Assembly: GCA_001897375.1 (NCBI GenBank)
Contig: MKSU01000016.1
Location: 275,178-339,177, forward strand
Direction: 5' to 3'
DNA: 64,000 bases
From: Sphingomonas sp. 67-36
GTDB taxonomy: Bacteria > Pseudomonadota > Alphaproteobacteria > Sphingomonadales > Sphingomonadaceae
A model generated the notes under the pieces. It worked only from the letters and a program-made list of their open reading frames with translations. It was not told where the DNA came from and ran no database searches. Each line of letters begins with the position of its first letter. Within the stretch, counting starts at the first letter, position 1. This document shows, one piece after another, positions 44,039-53,865 of this stretch. Position numbers and translations under genes: made by a program.

Positions 44039-46491
44039 GAGAATACCTCCTGATTGGCTTGGGGGATGACGTTGGTGAGGTTGGCAACGAGATCGGCAGC
44101 CCAGGCGAGCCGGCTCGAGATCAGCCATTCGGAGAGGAAGCCGTCGGTGCCGCTGCGGGCGTGAACCTCGGCGATCAGCGCCTGGTGCTGCTTGGATGAG
44201 ACTGCGCATAGCGCCAGCGCGACATCGGATAGTCCGAGTTCGAACAAGCGGTTGCCGCGTCGCGACTGGCAGTAATAGTCGCGCTTCGGCATGGCGCGGG
44301 CGAGGATCTCGATCTGCCGGTCATTGAGACCGAAGCGGCGATAGATGGCGGTGATCTGCGGCTCGATCGCGCGCTCGTTCGGCAGAAGGATGCGGGTCTG
44401 GCAGCTCTCGATGATCGCCGGTGCAATCGCCGAGCCGTCGATGTCGGAGAGCGACTGGGTGGCGAAGATGACGCTGGCGTTCTTCTTGCGCAGCGTCTTC
44501 AGCCATTCGCGGAGCTGGCCGGCGAATCCCTCATCGTCGAGCGCGAGCCAGCCTTCATCGACGATCAGTAGCGTCGGCCGTCCGTCGAGGCGGTCCTCGA
44601 TGCGGTGAAAGAGATAGGCGAGCACGGCGGCGGCGGCGCCGGTTCCGATCAGTCCTTCAGTCTCGAACGCCTGGACGTTGGCCTCGCCGAGATGCTCGGC
44701 CTCTGCGTCGAGGAGGCGGCCATAGGGTCCGCCGACGCAGTAGGGTCGCAACGCCTGCTTCAGGTCGTTGGACTGGAGCAGGACGGACAGGCCGGTCAAC
44801 GTGCGCTCGGAGACCGGCGCCGACGCCAACGAGGACAGCGCCGACCACAGGTGTTCCTTGACCTCGGGCGTGACGGACACGCTCTCGCGCGCCAGGATTG
44901 CGATCAGCCAGTCCGAGGCCCATGCGCGCTCTGCAATGTCGTCGATCCGTGCAAGCGGCTGGAGTGACACGCTGTCTTCGGCCCCTTCGGTGAGGCCGCC
45001 GCCGAGATCATGCCAGTCGCCGCGCATGGCGAGCGCCGCGGCCCGGATCGAACCACCGAAGTCAAAGGCGAATACCTGGGACTGCGGATAGCGCCTGAAT
45101 TGCAGCGCCATGAGCGCGAGCAGTACGGATTTGCCGGCACCGGTTGGGCCGACGACCAGCGTATGGCCGACATCGCCGACATGGATGGAAAGCCGGAACG
45201 GGGTCGAGCCTTCGGTTCTGCCGTAAAGCAGTGGGGGTGCATCGAAGTGCTCGTCCCGTTCCGGTCCCGCCCACACCGCTGACAGCGGGATCATGTGGGC
45301 GAGATTGAGTGTGCTGATGGGAGGCTGGCGGACATTGGCGTAGACATGGCCGGGCAAGGAGCCGAGCCAGGCGTCTACGGCGTTGATGGTCTCCGCCATC
45401 GCGGTGAAATCACGTCCCTGAACGACCTTTTCGACTAGACGCAGTTTCTCGGCGGCGATGCGCGGGTCGTCGTCCCAAACGGTGATGGTGGCGGTGACAT
45501 AGGCTTGGCCAGCATAGTCGGCGCCGAGTTCCTGCAGCGCCATGTCGGCGTCGGCCGCCTTGTTGGCCGCGTCGGTGTCTACGAGCGCCGAGGCCTCGTT
45601 GGTCATCGCCTCTTTGAGAATGGCGGCGATGGACTTGCGCTTGGCGAACCATTGCCGACGGATCTTGGTCAGCAGCTTGGTCGCGTCAGTTTTGTCGAGA
45701 AGGATGGCCCGCGTCGACCAGCGATAGGGAAAGGCCAACCGGTTTAACTCGTCGAGGATTCCGGGCGTCGTCGCGGTCGGGAAACCGACGATGGTGAGGA
45801 TGCGCAGGTCCGTTTCCCCGAGGCGCGGTTCGAGTCCGCCGGTCAGCGGTTGATCGGCCAGAAGAGCGTCGAGATACATCGGCGTCTCGGGGACGCGGAC
45901 ACGATGACGCTTCGTCGAGATGGTCGAATGCAGATAAGTGAGTGTTTCGGCGTCATCGAGCCACGCGCATTCCGGCATGAAGGCGTCGATCAGGTTCAAG
46001 ATACGATCGGTACGATCGACGAAACCGCGCAGCACTTCGCGCGCGTTGACGCCGCCATGGTCGCGACCCTCGTATAGCCATGCTTCGGCACGCGCCGCGT
46101 CTTCGGCCGGCGGGAGATAGAGGAAGGTGAGGAAATAGCTGGACTCGAAGTGCGCGCCTGCTTCCTCGAAGTCGGCCTTGCGTTCGGCGTCGACCAGCGC
46201 AGAGGCGCTGTCGGCGAACATGCTCGAGGGATAGGTCGCGGCGTCGTGGCGTTGCGCTTCGACGAAGATGGCCCAGCCGGAGCCGAGACGTCGGAAAGCG
46301 TTGTTGAGCCGGCCCGCGACTGCGACGAGCTCGGCCGGCACGGCGCTGTCGAGGTCAGGACCGCGGAAGCGCGCAGTACGCTGCAGGCTACCATCCTTGT
46401 TGAGGACGACGCCTTCTCCGACCAGGGCGACCCAAGGCAGGAAATCGGCAAGCCGGGTATTGCGATTGCGATATTCGGCAAGGTTCATCAT
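44035..46491 (-). CDS. trbE: Conjugal transfer ATPase TrbE (VirB4-like)
   Basis: 818 residues. The Walker A motif is VVGPTGAGKSVLLALM (near 450) and the Walker B is LLIVDEGWLALDDEGF (near 645); the N-terminal CagE/TrbE domain precedes them. VirB4 proteins energise pilus assembly and substrate passage at the inner membrane. The start codon is one of two consecutive ATGs at 46491/46488, 12 nt after the trbD stop. Confidence 0.96.
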   Translation of the reverse strand: MMNLAEYRNRNTRLADFLPWVALVGEGVVLNKDGSLQRTARFRGPDLDSAVPAELVAVAGRLNNAFRRLGSGWAIFVEAQRHDAATYPSSMFADSASALVDAERKADFEEAGAHFESSYFLTFLYLPPAEDAARAEAWLYEGRDHGGVNAREVLRGFVDRTDRILNLIDAFMPECAWLDDAETLTYLHSTISTKRHRVRVPETPMYLDALLADQPLTGGLEPRLGETDLRILTIVGFPTATTPGILDELNRLAFPYRWSTRAILLDKTDATKLLTKIRRQWFAKRKSIAAILKEAMTNEASALVDTDAANKAADADMALQELGADYAGQAYVTATITVWDDDPRIAAEKLRLVEKVVQGRDFTAMAETINAVDAWLGSLPGHVYANVRQPPISTLNLAHMIPLSAVWAGPERDEHFDAPPLLYGRTEGSTPFRLSIHVGDVGHTLVVGPTGAGKSVLLALMALQFRRYPQSQVFAFDFGGSIRAAALAMRGDWHDLGGGLTEGAEDSVSLQPLARIDDIAERAWASDWLIAILARESVSVTPEVKEHLWSALSSLASAPVSERTLTGLSVLLQSNDLKQALRPYCVGGPYGRLLDAEAEHLGEANVQAFETEGLIGTGAAAAVLAYLFHRIEDRLDGRPTLLIVDEGWLALDDEGFAGQLREWLKTLRKKNASVIFATQSLSDIDGSAIAPAIIESCQTRILLPNERAIEPQITAIYRRFGLNDRQIEILARAMPKRDYYCQSRRGNRLFELGLSDVALALCAVSSKQHQALIAEVHARSGTDGFLSEWLISSRLAWAADLVANLTNVIPQANQEVFS

Positions 46492-46503
46492 CGCGTCGTT
46501 CCC

Positions 46504-46785
46504 TCAGACCGACAGGTGGCCGGGGACGCGCAGATGCTTGCGCACGACGTCGACGAACTGCGGATCGCGTTTGGCCGCCCAGACCGCCGCGAAATGCCCC
46601 ACAGCCCAAAGCCCGAGGCCGACTAGCCATAGGCGAAGGCCGAGGCCGAGCGCGGCCGCCAGCGTGCCGTTGAGGATGGCGAGCGAACGCGGCGCGCCGC
46701 CGAGCAGGATGTGCTCGGTCAGCGCCCGGTGTACGGGAACGGAGAAGCCCGGCAGCTCGCCGCCATGATCCGCGCCGTCAGCCAT
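46504..46785 (-). CDS. trbD: Conjugal transfer protein TrbD (VirB3-like)
   Basis: 93 residues. GFSVPVHRALTEHILLGGAP is the TrbD/VirB3 opening, followed by two close hydrophobic segments (LAILNGTLAAALGLGLRLWL and VGLGLWAVGHFAAVW) and RDPQFVDVVRKHL. It is an inner-membrane component that works with VirB4. The ATG at 46785 shares its A with the trbC stop (TGATG). Confidence 0.93.
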   Translation of the reverse strand: MADGADHGGELPGFSVPVHRALTEHILLGGAPRSLAILNGTLAAALGLGLRLWLVGLGLWAVGHFAAVWAAKRDPQFVDVVRKHLRVPGHLSV

Positions 46786-47117
46786 CAGACGAGCGCCCCG
46801 CCGCCAAACGAGAAGAACGACAGGAAGAAGCTCGACGCCGCGAACGCGATCGACAGGCCGAACACGATCTGGATCAGCTTGCGGGCGCCGCCCGACGTGT
46901 CGCCGAACGCGAGCGTCAGACCAGTGATGATAATGATCATAACGGCGATGATTTTCGCGACCGGCCCCTCGATCGATTCGAGGATTTTTTGAAGCGGCGC
47001 CTCCCAGGGCATGGACGAGCCCGAAGCGTGGGCGGCGGGTGCCAAAGCGAGCGAAAGAAAAATCATGCACACCGCTGAGGCGATGTGCCGGCGGATACGC
47101 AAAGCGTGTTTGATCAT
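46785..47117 (-). CDS. trbC: Conjugal transfer pilin TrbC (VirB2-like)
   Basis: 110 residues with a long signal peptide (CMIFLSLALAPAAHASGS) and two membrane segments (IAVMIIIITGLTLAFG and IVFGLSIAFAASSFFLSFFSF), the TrbC/VirB2 prepilin layout. It is the likely pilus subunit; TraF further along the element would be the maturation peptidase. Start overlaps trbB stop (ATGA). Confidence 0.93.
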   Translation of the reverse strand: MIKHALRIRRHIASAVCMIFLSLALAPAAHASGSSMPWEAPLQKILESIEGPVAKIIAVMIIIITGLTLAFGDTSGGARKLIQIVFGLSIAFAASSFFLSFFSFGGGALV

Positions 47118-48097
47118 GACGGGTCTCCTGCGGAGGGCTGGCTTGCGGGGGTGATGCGGTAGTCGCCCTCAGGGCCGAGACCTTCGACGCGGGCGAGTTC
47201 GGCCAGGCGACGCGAGGCGCCGCGGCCGGAGAGCACGGCGACCAGATCGATCGTCTCGGCGATCAGCGCGCGCGGGACGGTGACGACGGCTTCCTGGATT
47301 AGTTGTTCGAGACGCCGCAGCGCTCCGATCGCGGTGCCGGCATGGATCGTTCCGACGCCGCCTGGGTGCCCGGTGCCCCACGCCTTCAACAGGTCGAGTG
47401 CTTCGGCGCCGCGGACCTCGCCGATCGGAATGCGATCCGGCCGCAGGCGGAGCGAAGAGCGGACCAGATCAGAGAGCGAGGCGACGCCGTCCTTCGTCCG
47501 CATCGCCACCAGATTGGGCGCAGCGCATTGCAGCTCGCGCGTATCTTCGATCAGGACCACGCGATCCGAGGTCTTCGAGACCTCGGCGAGCAGAGCGTTG
47601 GTGAGCGTGGTTTTGCCGGTCGAGGTGCCGCCGGCGACGAGAATGTTGCGCCTGTCGGCAACGGCCTGACGGAGGGTTTCGGCCTGACCAGCCGACATGA
47701 TCCCGGCCGCCACATAGTCGTCCAGGGTGAACACCGCGACGGCGGGCTTGCGGATCGCGAAGGCCGGCGCGGAAACGACCGGGGGCAACAGCCCTTCGAA
47801 CCGCTCTCCTGTTTCGGGCAGCTCGGCCGAAACGCGTGGAGCGCCGGGATGCACCTCGGCGCCGACATGATGCGCGACCAGGCGAATGATGCGCTCGCCA
47901 TCGGCGGGCGACAGTCGCGCACCCGTATCGGAAAGACCTTCCGACAGCCGGTCGACCCAGAGCCGCCCATCGGGGTTGAGCATCACCTCGACGATCGCGG
48001 GATCTTCCAGAAACGTGGCGATCGCAGACCCGAGGGCTGTGCGCAGCATTCGCGCACCGCGAAGAATCGCTTCCGATTTCTGGTGAGTTGCCGCCAC
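47114..48097 (-). CDS. trbB: Conjugal transfer ATPase TrbB (VirB11-like)
   Basis: 327 residues of the secretion ATPase family. Walker A is [17 protein letters not shown] (near 155), the Asp box is IEDTRELQC, Walker B is [16 protein letters not shown] and the His box is [13 protein letters not shown]. It forms a hexamer at the base of the channel. The first gene of the trb block, 169 nt downstream of the CopG-like gene, so a promoter could lie in that gap. Confidence 0.95.
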   Translation of the reverse strand: MAATHQKSEAILRGARMLRTALGSAIATFLEDPAIVEVMLNPDGRLWVDRLSEGLSDTGARLSPADGERIIRLVAHHVGAEVHPGAPRVSAELPETGERFEGLLPPVVSAPAFAIRKPAVAVFTLDDYVAAGIMSAGQAETLRQAVADRRNILVAGGTSTGKTTLTNALLAEVSKTSDRVVLIEDTRELQCAAPNLVAMRTKDGVASLSDLVRSSLRLRPDRIPIGEVRGAEALDLLKAWGTGHPGGVGTIHAGTAIGALRRLEQLIQEAVVTVPRALIAETIDLVAVLSGRGASRRLAELARVEGLGPEGDYRITPASQPSAGDPS

Positions 48098-48266
48098 GTC
48101 GTCCCCGTTCTCTTGCGGGTCCGCGATGTGCGGCCCTGGATCGGGGATGAGTAGAAGAGGCAGAAATCATGGCCTGACAACAACCGTCATGTGGTCGTCG
48201 TACTGTGGCGTACAAAGACAGGAGAACGGCGGAACGCTCGAATACTTGCGGCGCGCGCGTCAATGA

Positions 48267-48701
48267 TTATTCCGCGTCGCGCGCGGGCGGGATGTCTTCC
48301 GAAATCTCCTGTCTGAGCTTCGGTCCTGTTGCGAGTCGACGGCCGAGCGCGGTCACGAAGGCATCATAGCGCTCCCCCGCCTTGGCGCGCGCCGCGAGCT
48401 GGGCCGGCTCGGGCAAGGGCGGATTGGACGTCAGCCAAAAGCGGATGAATACGGCGAGCGTCTCGACCGATATGCCGAGATCGCGCTCCATGCGCGCCAT
48501 ACGCCGGTCGAGCTGGTCGAGCCGCTTTGTCGTCGCCGCTTCCTGCCGCTCCGCAGCGTCGGGTGATAGGAAAGACGCGATGCCGGCCTCGGCGACCAGC
48601 GAAAGGGACACGTCGCGCCGCGCGGCATGGACAGCGAGCGCCTTCATGACGTCCGGATCGAGATAGACGGAAAGACGCTGCTTCTTCGGAGGCTTGCTCA
48701 T
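48267..48701 (-). CDS. CopG-like ribbon-helix-helix protein of the transfer region
   Basis: 144 residues. The N-terminus KKQRLSVYLDPDVMKALAVH is a ribbon-helix-helix DNA-binding strand and helix, followed by RRDVSLSLVAEAGIASFL. A helical middle part (QLDRRMARMERDLGISVETL) resembles the region found in conjugal CopG homologues next to traG. It starts 9 nt after the traG stop and is therefore co-transcribed with it; it probably regulates transfer genes. Confidence 0.85.
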   Translation of the reverse strand: MSKPPKKQRLSVYLDPDVMKALAVHAARRDVSLSLVAEAGIASFLSPDAAERQEAATTKRLDQLDRRMARMERDLGISVETLAVFIRFWLTSNPPLPEPAQLAARAKAGERYDAFVTALGRRLATGPKLRQEISEDIPPARDAE

Positions 48702-48710
48702 CGGCGCCTC

Positions 48711-50696
48711 CTAAAGCTCGATGCCGTCGCCCGGATCCAGCGACGCCTGTCGAGCGACCTGGCGCATGGTCTGGGTCATGCGGCTGAGGCGAGCGGCGTC
48801 CTCCTCGACTTCATCGCGAGGATCGATCTCGAACTCGTTCTCGATGACGGGCTTACGCTCGACTGTCTTGGTGCGGCTCAGCTCAGGCTGGTGCCGCCGC
48901 TCCGAATCCGTGGGATCATCATCTCCTGCATCCTCCGCGGCGACGGGCGTGTTCAGCACAGGGCGTTCGGGCAAAGCCAGCGTGCTCCAATCATCGGCCC
49001 TCGCGGTTGTCGGCTTGGTGAGTGCGGGCGGCGTCAGGATGCGTTCCTGAAACCTGCGATCCTCGTAGTAGCGCGCCTTCTTGGCGCGGATCGGTGGAAT
49101 GCCGGCGACCATGACGATCTCGTCCGACGGCGGGAGCTGCATGATCTCGCCCGGCGTGAGGAGTTGCCGTGCGGTCTCCGAGCGCGACACCATCATGTGG
49201 CCGAGCCAGGGCGACAGACGATGGCCGGCATAGTTCTTCATCGCCTTCATCTCGGTGGCAGTGCCGAGCGCGTCCGAAACGCGTTTGGCGGTTCGCTCGT
49301 CATTGGTGGCGAAGCTCACCCGCACATGGCAGTTGTCGAGGATCGAGTTGTTCGGGCCGTAGGCCTTCTCGATCTGGTTCAGCGATTGCGCGATGAGGAA
49401 GGCCTTCAGGCCATAGCCTGCCATGAAGGCAAGCGCGCTCTCGAAGAAGTCCAGGCGGCCGAGCGCGGGAAACTCGTCGAGCATCAGCAGCAGACGATGG
49501 CGCTGGCCCTTGGCGTGCAGGTCCTCGGTCAACCGGCGCCCGACCTGATTCAGGATGAGACGGATGAGCGGCTTGGTCCGGTTGATGTCGGAAGGCGGCA
49601 CGACGAGGTAGAGCGTGGTCGGATGCTTGCCGCCGACCATGTCGGCGATGCGCCAATCGCAGCGGCGGGTGACCTCGGCGACGACGGGATCACGATACAG
49701 GCCCAGGAACGACATCGCGGTCGACAGCACGCCGGACCGCTCGTTGTCGGATTTGTTGAGCAGCTCGCGGGCCGCGCTGGCAATGACGGGATGCGGGCCG
49801 GCCTCGCCGAGATGGGCGGTTTTCATCATCGCCGCGAGCGTCGACTCGATCGGCCGCTTCGGATCGGACAAGAATGCGGCGACGCCGGCCAGGGTCTTCT
49901 CAGCCTCTGCATAGAGGACATGCAGGATCGCACCGACCAGGAGCGCATGCGATGTCTTCTCCCAGTGGTTCCGCTTCTCGAGCGAGCCTTCCGGATCGAC
50001 GAGGATGTCGGCGATGTTCTGCACGTCGCGGACTTCCCACTCGCCGCGCCGCACCTCGAGCAGCGGATTATACGCGGCTGACTTCGCGTTGGTCGGATCG
50101 AACAGCAGCACGCGACCATGGCGGGCGCGGTAGCCGGCGGTCAGCGTCCAGTTCTCGCCCTTGATGTCGTGAACGATTGCCGAGCCCGGCCAGGTCAGCA
50201 GAGATGGCACGACGAGCCCGACGCCCTTGCCGGAGCGGGTCGGCGCGAAGCACAGCACATGCTCGGGGCCGTCATGACGAAGATAGTCGCGATCATGCTT
50301 GCCGAGCACGACGCCATCCGGGCCGAGCAGGCCCGCGGCCTTCACCTCGTCAGTCCGGGCCCAACGAGCAGAGCCATAGGTCTCGACATTCTTTGCTTCG
50401 CGCGCGCGCCACACCGACATGCCGATCGCGACCGCGATGGAGATGAACCCGCCCGACGCGGCGATGTAGGCGCCCTCGACGAAGATCGGCGGGGCGTAGG
50501 CGTCGTAGAAGTACCACCACCAGAAGAAGGAAGGCGGATAATAGATCGGCCAGCCCCCCAACTCGAACCAGGGGGTGCCGAGCTGAGGCTGAAAGCCCAG
50601 ACGATAGGCGGTCCACTGCGTCGCGCCCCAGGTCGTCATCAGCACGATCAGGAAGACGGTGAGGATCTGGCCCCAGAGGATTTTCGTCGCCGACAT
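48711..50696 (-). CDS. traG: Type IV coupling protein TraG (VirD4-like)
   Basis: 661 residues. Two N-terminal membrane segments are followed by the ATPase domain with Walker A FAPTRSGKGVGLVVPSL (near 150) and Walker B LLLMLDEFPALGRLDF (near 400). It links the relaxase-DNA complex to the secretion channel. The ATG at 50696 has AAGGAG 8 nt upstream, which excludes the GTG at 50705. The C-terminal 80 residues are acidic and variable, as usual for substrate selection. Confidence 0.95.
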   Translation of the reverse strand: MSATKILWGQILTVFLIVLMTTWGATQWTAYRLGFQPQLGTPWFELGGWPIYYPPSFFWWWYFYDAYAPPIFVEGAYIAASGGFISIAVAIGMSVWRAREAKNVETYGSARWARTDEVKAAGLLGPDGVVLGKHDRDYLRHDGPEHVLCFAPTRSGKGVGLVVPSLLTWPGSAIVHDIKGENWTLTAGYRARHGRVLLFDPTNAKSAAYNPLLEVRRGEWEVRDVQNIADILVDPEGSLEKRNHWEKTSHALLVGAILHVLYAEAEKTLAGVAAFLSDPKRPIESTLAAMMKTAHLGEAGPHPVIASAARELLNKSDNERSGVLSTAMSFLGLYRDPVVAEVTRRCDWRIADMVGGKHPTTLYLVVPPSDINRTKPLIRLILNQVGRRLTEDLHAKGQRHRLLLMLDEFPALGRLDFFESALAFMAGYGLKAFLIAQSLNQIEKAYGPNNSILDNCHVRVSFATNDERTAKRVSDALGTATEMKAMKNYAGHRLSPWLGHMMVSRSETARQLLTPGEIMQLPPSDEIVMVAGIPPIRAKKARYYEDRRFQERILTPPALTKPTTARADDWSTLALPERPVLNTPVAAEDAGDDDPTDSERRHQPELSRTKTVERKPVIENEFEIDPRDEVEEDAARLSRMTQTMRQVARQASLDPGDGIEL

Positions 50697-50722
50697 GGCG
50701 GGCACTCCTTGTCTAGGTTGGA

Positions 50723-52462
50723 CTACATGCCGAGGCCGCGATTGCGACCGAAGCTCCAGTCGACGCCGCCGGCGCCGCGCGAGATGCCGGATACGTGCTG
50801 GCCGACGTGGCGTTCGAGGGATGGCGACCAGGGGACGAGCTGGAAGCCGAGGCCGTCGTCGATCATGGCGAAGCGGCCCGAGGCGAGCGCGAAGCGCTGG
50901 CGGTAGGTGCCCGCGACATACTCGCCCGCTCCAGCCTTCGAGAATGGCCGGCCGGTCTCGGCCGCGAGTTTTTGCCCGAGCGCTTCGACCTCACGTTGGC
51001 GCAGCCCTTCGATCAGTCCCGACGAGAAACTTACGCCCCGGCTCTGCCGCTCGGCGAGCCCTTCGCTGATGAGACGGTCAGCCCGGCGGTCCATCGCCTG
51101 ACGCACCTCGGCGCCGAAGCCGCCGCCGCCAAGCGCGACCGGGTCTCGGGCAATCGCCTGCCGGTCTAACCAGGTGGCGCCGGTCGCATGAACCTGCCGC
51201 TCGATGTCGAGATCGGAGCGGACGGCGAGCGCGACGCGGCGACGGCCCTGCGCGTCGTCGAACTTGCGCAGCTCGACGATCGAACCTGGCGCGCTGTCGC
51301 CGGCTGCGTCGAGATCGGGAAGCTTGATGTGATGGGTGCGCCCGTCGGTGCCGTCGACCACGGCGTAGGCTGTCCCCTTCAGCTCGTCGTCGAGGCCGCG
51401 ATCGACCAGCCGACCGATGACGGGATCGTCGAGGCTCTCGCCGGCGAGCACATAGCTGGCCGCCCCGCGTTCGATACCGCGCTCGCTCAGGCCGCGATGA
51501 ATGCGCTTGATAATGTCGCCGCGCTCGCCCAGATCGCGCAGCGTCGCCTCGGCATTATCCGAGACGACCCATTGGCCGGGGCCGATCTGATCTGCAAGGC
51601 CGAGCGCCTCCAGCTTCCGCAAGCGGCCAACCTTCATCGCATGGAATTCGTCCGGCTGGCGGTCGGGATGCGGGGCGAGGTCGACGACACCGGTGCGATA
51701 GGCATCACGCGAAAGCTGGCGGTCTAGGTTGGTCCAGCGCTCTGCGCCGACCTGCCGCTCAAGGTTGCGGCGGATCTCGTGGTCGGTGCGCGGCCCCAGC
51801 TCCTGGGTGACGCGATCCTGCGCGCGGGCGCGCATGCCTTCCTTGATGTAGTCGCGGGAGATGACGAGGTCCTGGCCGTCGTCGGTCCGACCCCGCAGGA
51901 TAATGTGGACGTGGGGATTGTCGGTGTTCCAATGATCGACGCCCACCCAGTCGAGTTTCGTGCCGAGATCCTTTTCCATCTGCCCCATCAGGTCGCGGGC
52001 GTAGGCCTTGAGGTCGGACATCTCCGTGGCGTCCTCGGGCGAGACGATGAAGCGGAAATGATGACGATCGTCATGGGTCCGCTCGGCGAACGCCTTCGGG
52101 TCGGCGTCCTCGGTCTCGGGACCGAACAGGCGCGCCTTCTCTCCATCGCGGGTCACGCCCTCGCGCTTGAGATAGCTGAGGTGCGCGCTGAGCGGCGCGG
52201 TCCGAGCGCCATGACGGACGACTCGCGTCTTGATCACCGTGTTGCGCGATCGGCTAGTGAGCAGCCGGTTGGCCTGGACGGTCGCGCGCTGACCGCGCCC
52301 GAACCGCGAGCGGTTGCCCGAGCTGATCTTGCCGGAGCGGGAGATGCTGCCGCCGGCCCGCTGCGCGGCCGCCAAGGCCTGCGCGATGAAGGGCCGCGCC
52401 TGCTGAGCCCGGGTGGAGCGGATGCGACCAGGCCGGATGCGGAAATCGTCCTCGCCGCTCAT
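50723..52462 (-). CDS. rlxS: RlxS-type relaxase/mobilisation nuclease (VirD2-like, DUF3363)
   Basis: 579 residues. The metal-binding histidine motif is seen as DHWNTDNPHVHIILRG (near 190-205), and HFRFIVSPEDA precedes it. The rest is the DUF3363 region of RlxS proteins. The enzyme nicks oriT and leads the transferred strand into the recipient. The ATG at 52462 (MSGEDDFRIRPG) is the family start. The 244-nt gap upstream contains repeats proposed as oriT. It lies 17 nt upstream of the traG ribosome region, so both are read together. Confidence 0.9.
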   Translation of the reverse strand: MSGEDDFRIRPGRIRSTRAQQARPFIAQALAAAQRAGGSISRSGKISSGNRSRFGRGQRATVQANRLLTSRSRNTVIKTRVVRHGARTAPLSAHLSYLKREGVTRDGEKARLFGPETEDADPKAFAERTHDDRHHFRFIVSPEDATEMSDLKAYARDLMGQMEKDLGTKLDWVGVDHWNTDNPHVHIILRGRTDDGQDLVISRDYIKEGMRARAQDRVTQELGPRTDHEIRRNLERQVGAERWTNLDRQLSRDAYRTGVVDLAPHPDRQPDEFHAMKVGRLRKLEALGLADQIGPGQWVVSDNAEATLRDLGERGDIIKRIHRGLSERGIERGAASYVLAGESLDDPVIGRLVDRGLDDELKGTAYAVVDGTDGRTHHIKLPDLDAAGDSAPGSIVELRKFDDAQGRRRVALAVRSDLDIERQVHATGATWLDRQAIARDPVALGGGGFGAEVRQAMDRRADRLISEGLAERQSRGVSFSSGLIEGLRQREVEALGQKLAAETGRPFSKAGAGEYVAGTYRQRFALASGRFAMIDDGLGFQLVPWSPSLERHVGQHVSGISRGAGGVDWSFGRNRGLGM

Positions 52463-52539
52463 GGCCGAGGCCCCGCACATCGCGCGAAGCCGCCGAAATT
52501 CTTGCGGAAATCGCGAAAGCGCAGGCTGTGCCGATCAGG

Positions 52540-52633
52540 CGCACCTCGCGCGGACGCGGAATAAGTCTCTGAAAACACACGACCGCACCAAGCCGCACCT
52601 CGCGCGCTTTTATCTCGCCATCGTGCGGTTGTG
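52540..52633. other. Candidate origin of transfer (oriT) upstream of the relaxase gene
   Basis: CGCACCTCGCGCG occurs twice as a perfect direct repeat (52540-52552 and 52594-52606). CACGACCGCAC (52578-52588) pairs with GTGCGGTTGTG (52623-52633) with one mismatch. The site is in the only sizeable gap next to the relaxase gene. Such inverted repeats near a relaxase are the usual oriT layout; the nick site itself could not be identified. Confidence 0.4.
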
Positions 52634-52706
52634 CTGACTGCTCCTCCTTCCCGGACCGCCTTCCGTCCGCGAGACCACGCTATGGTGCGATCCGGCACGA
52701 ACGCCG

Positions 52707-53468
52707 TCATCGAGGGCCTCCATAGGCATTGCGCGCCACGAAAAGCCCATCGGGTTGGGATGCGATCGCGCCCTGATCGAGCGCCGGATCGGTCGTTGCG
52801 GCGTCGCCGGGCGCGCTTCCGCGACGCACTGGCGTTGCAGTCGCGCTGCTGGCCGACTGCACGACGAAGAGCGGCGCCCGTGTCCATGCGAGCGGATCGG
52901 CCGCGGCAACCCTGACGGGCCCGGCGAGTTCGCCGCCGCCGACAATGGGGGCGAGCGCGGCGACATAGGCGCGCGTTTCGGCAGGTAATGGTCGGCCGGC
53001 GAGATACTCCTCGTAACGACCGGGACCGGCGTTATAGGCCGCTAGGAAGCCGGGCGAACCGTAGCGATCGTGCATCTCGCGCAAATACGCCGCGCCGGCC
53101 AGGATGTTGTCGCGCGGGTCGTAGGGATTGCCGCCGAGCCGATGCCGGACGCGGAGTTCGGCCCAAGTGGCGGGCATGACCTGCATCAAACCCATCGCGC
53201 CGGCCGACGATATCGCGCGCACATCGCCCGCGCTTTCGACGCGCATCACTGCACGGATCCACGTTTCAGGGACGCCGAAGCGCTGTGCGGCCTCGGTGAT
53301 GTAGGTGGCGTACGGATCGCTTTGCGACGACCGCTCTGCCGGCGTTTGTTGCGCGCTGGCGGGGCCGGTTACCGGCATCGCTAGTAACAGGCCGGAAAGG
53401 AGGAGGAAGGTTGTACGTCGGAGGGCGATCCTCCCCCCGACGACAGGTTGAATGCGGGCAGCGGACAT
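52707..53468 (-). CDS. Lytic transglycosylase (VirB1-like)
   Basis: 253 residues. A signal peptide (FLLLSGLLLAMPVTGPASAQ) is followed by an SLT domain with the catalytic Glu78 in MRVESAGDVRAISSAGAMG and the later GLMQVMPATW and AYNAGPGRYEEYL. It opens peptidoglycan for the conjugation channel. The C-terminal 70 residues are variable. It begins 3 nt after the DUF736 stop and closes the parA-led operon. Confidence 0.93.
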   Translation of the reverse strand: MSAARIQPVVGGRIALRRTTFLLLSGLLLAMPVTGPASAQQTPAERSSQSDPYATYITEAAQRFGVPETWIRAVMRVESAGDVRAISSAGAMGLMQVMPATWAELRVRHRLGGNPYDPRDNILAGAAYLREMHDRYGSPGFLAAYNAGPGRYEEYLAGRPLPAETRAYVAALAPIVGGGELAGPVRVAAADPLAWTRAPLFVVQSASSATATPVRRGSAPGDAATTDPALDQGAIASQPDGLFVARNAYGGPR

Positions 53469-53471
53469 CGC

Positions 53472-53819
53472 TCAGTCCCGCTCGCCGCGCTTCGGCGGGC
53501 GGTTCCAGTGCAGGCCCCAGGCGGATTTGTCGTCGGCCGACTGAAACAGGTTGGCGCGGATCGGATGTTCAAAGGTCGGATCGTCGAGTTGCAGCGATAC
53601 GTACTCGCCAGCTTTCTCGCCGGTGCGCTTCCAGCCGGCGCCGATCTCCGCGCCGGTCTCGTTGCTGTTGGTGTCGAGCACATGGACGCGGAAGTCTGGC
53701 GCGTTCTCCGCATCGGACGGTTCGGCCGCGACGATGATGATGTCTTGGTGCAGAGACAGCGTCGTCAGGTGGCCGATGAAGCCGTCATTTTCGCGTATGA
53801 ATTGACCGATCACGGGCAT
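53472..53819 (-). CDS. DUF736 protein (first copy)
   Basis: 115 residues. DUF736 proteins open with IGQF or IGTF and have a central GAEIGAGWKRTGEKAGEYVS, then LQLDDPTFEHPIRANLF, all visible here. They are a hallmark of conjugative elements of alphaproteobacteria; function is unknown, a single-strand-binding-like beta fold has been guessed. A second copy is at 59087. Lies between traF and the transglycosylase gene. Confidence 0.9.
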   Translation of the reverse strand: MPVIGQFIRENDGFIGHLTTLSLHQDIIIVAAEPSDAENAPDFRVHVLDTNSNETGAEIGAGWKRTGEKAGEYVSLQLDDPTFEHPIRANLFQSADDKSAWGLHWNRPPKRGERD

Positions 53820-53865
53820 TGGTCGTCTCCTTCAGATTGCGGTGGGCAGGGTCATGGGCGCGCCG

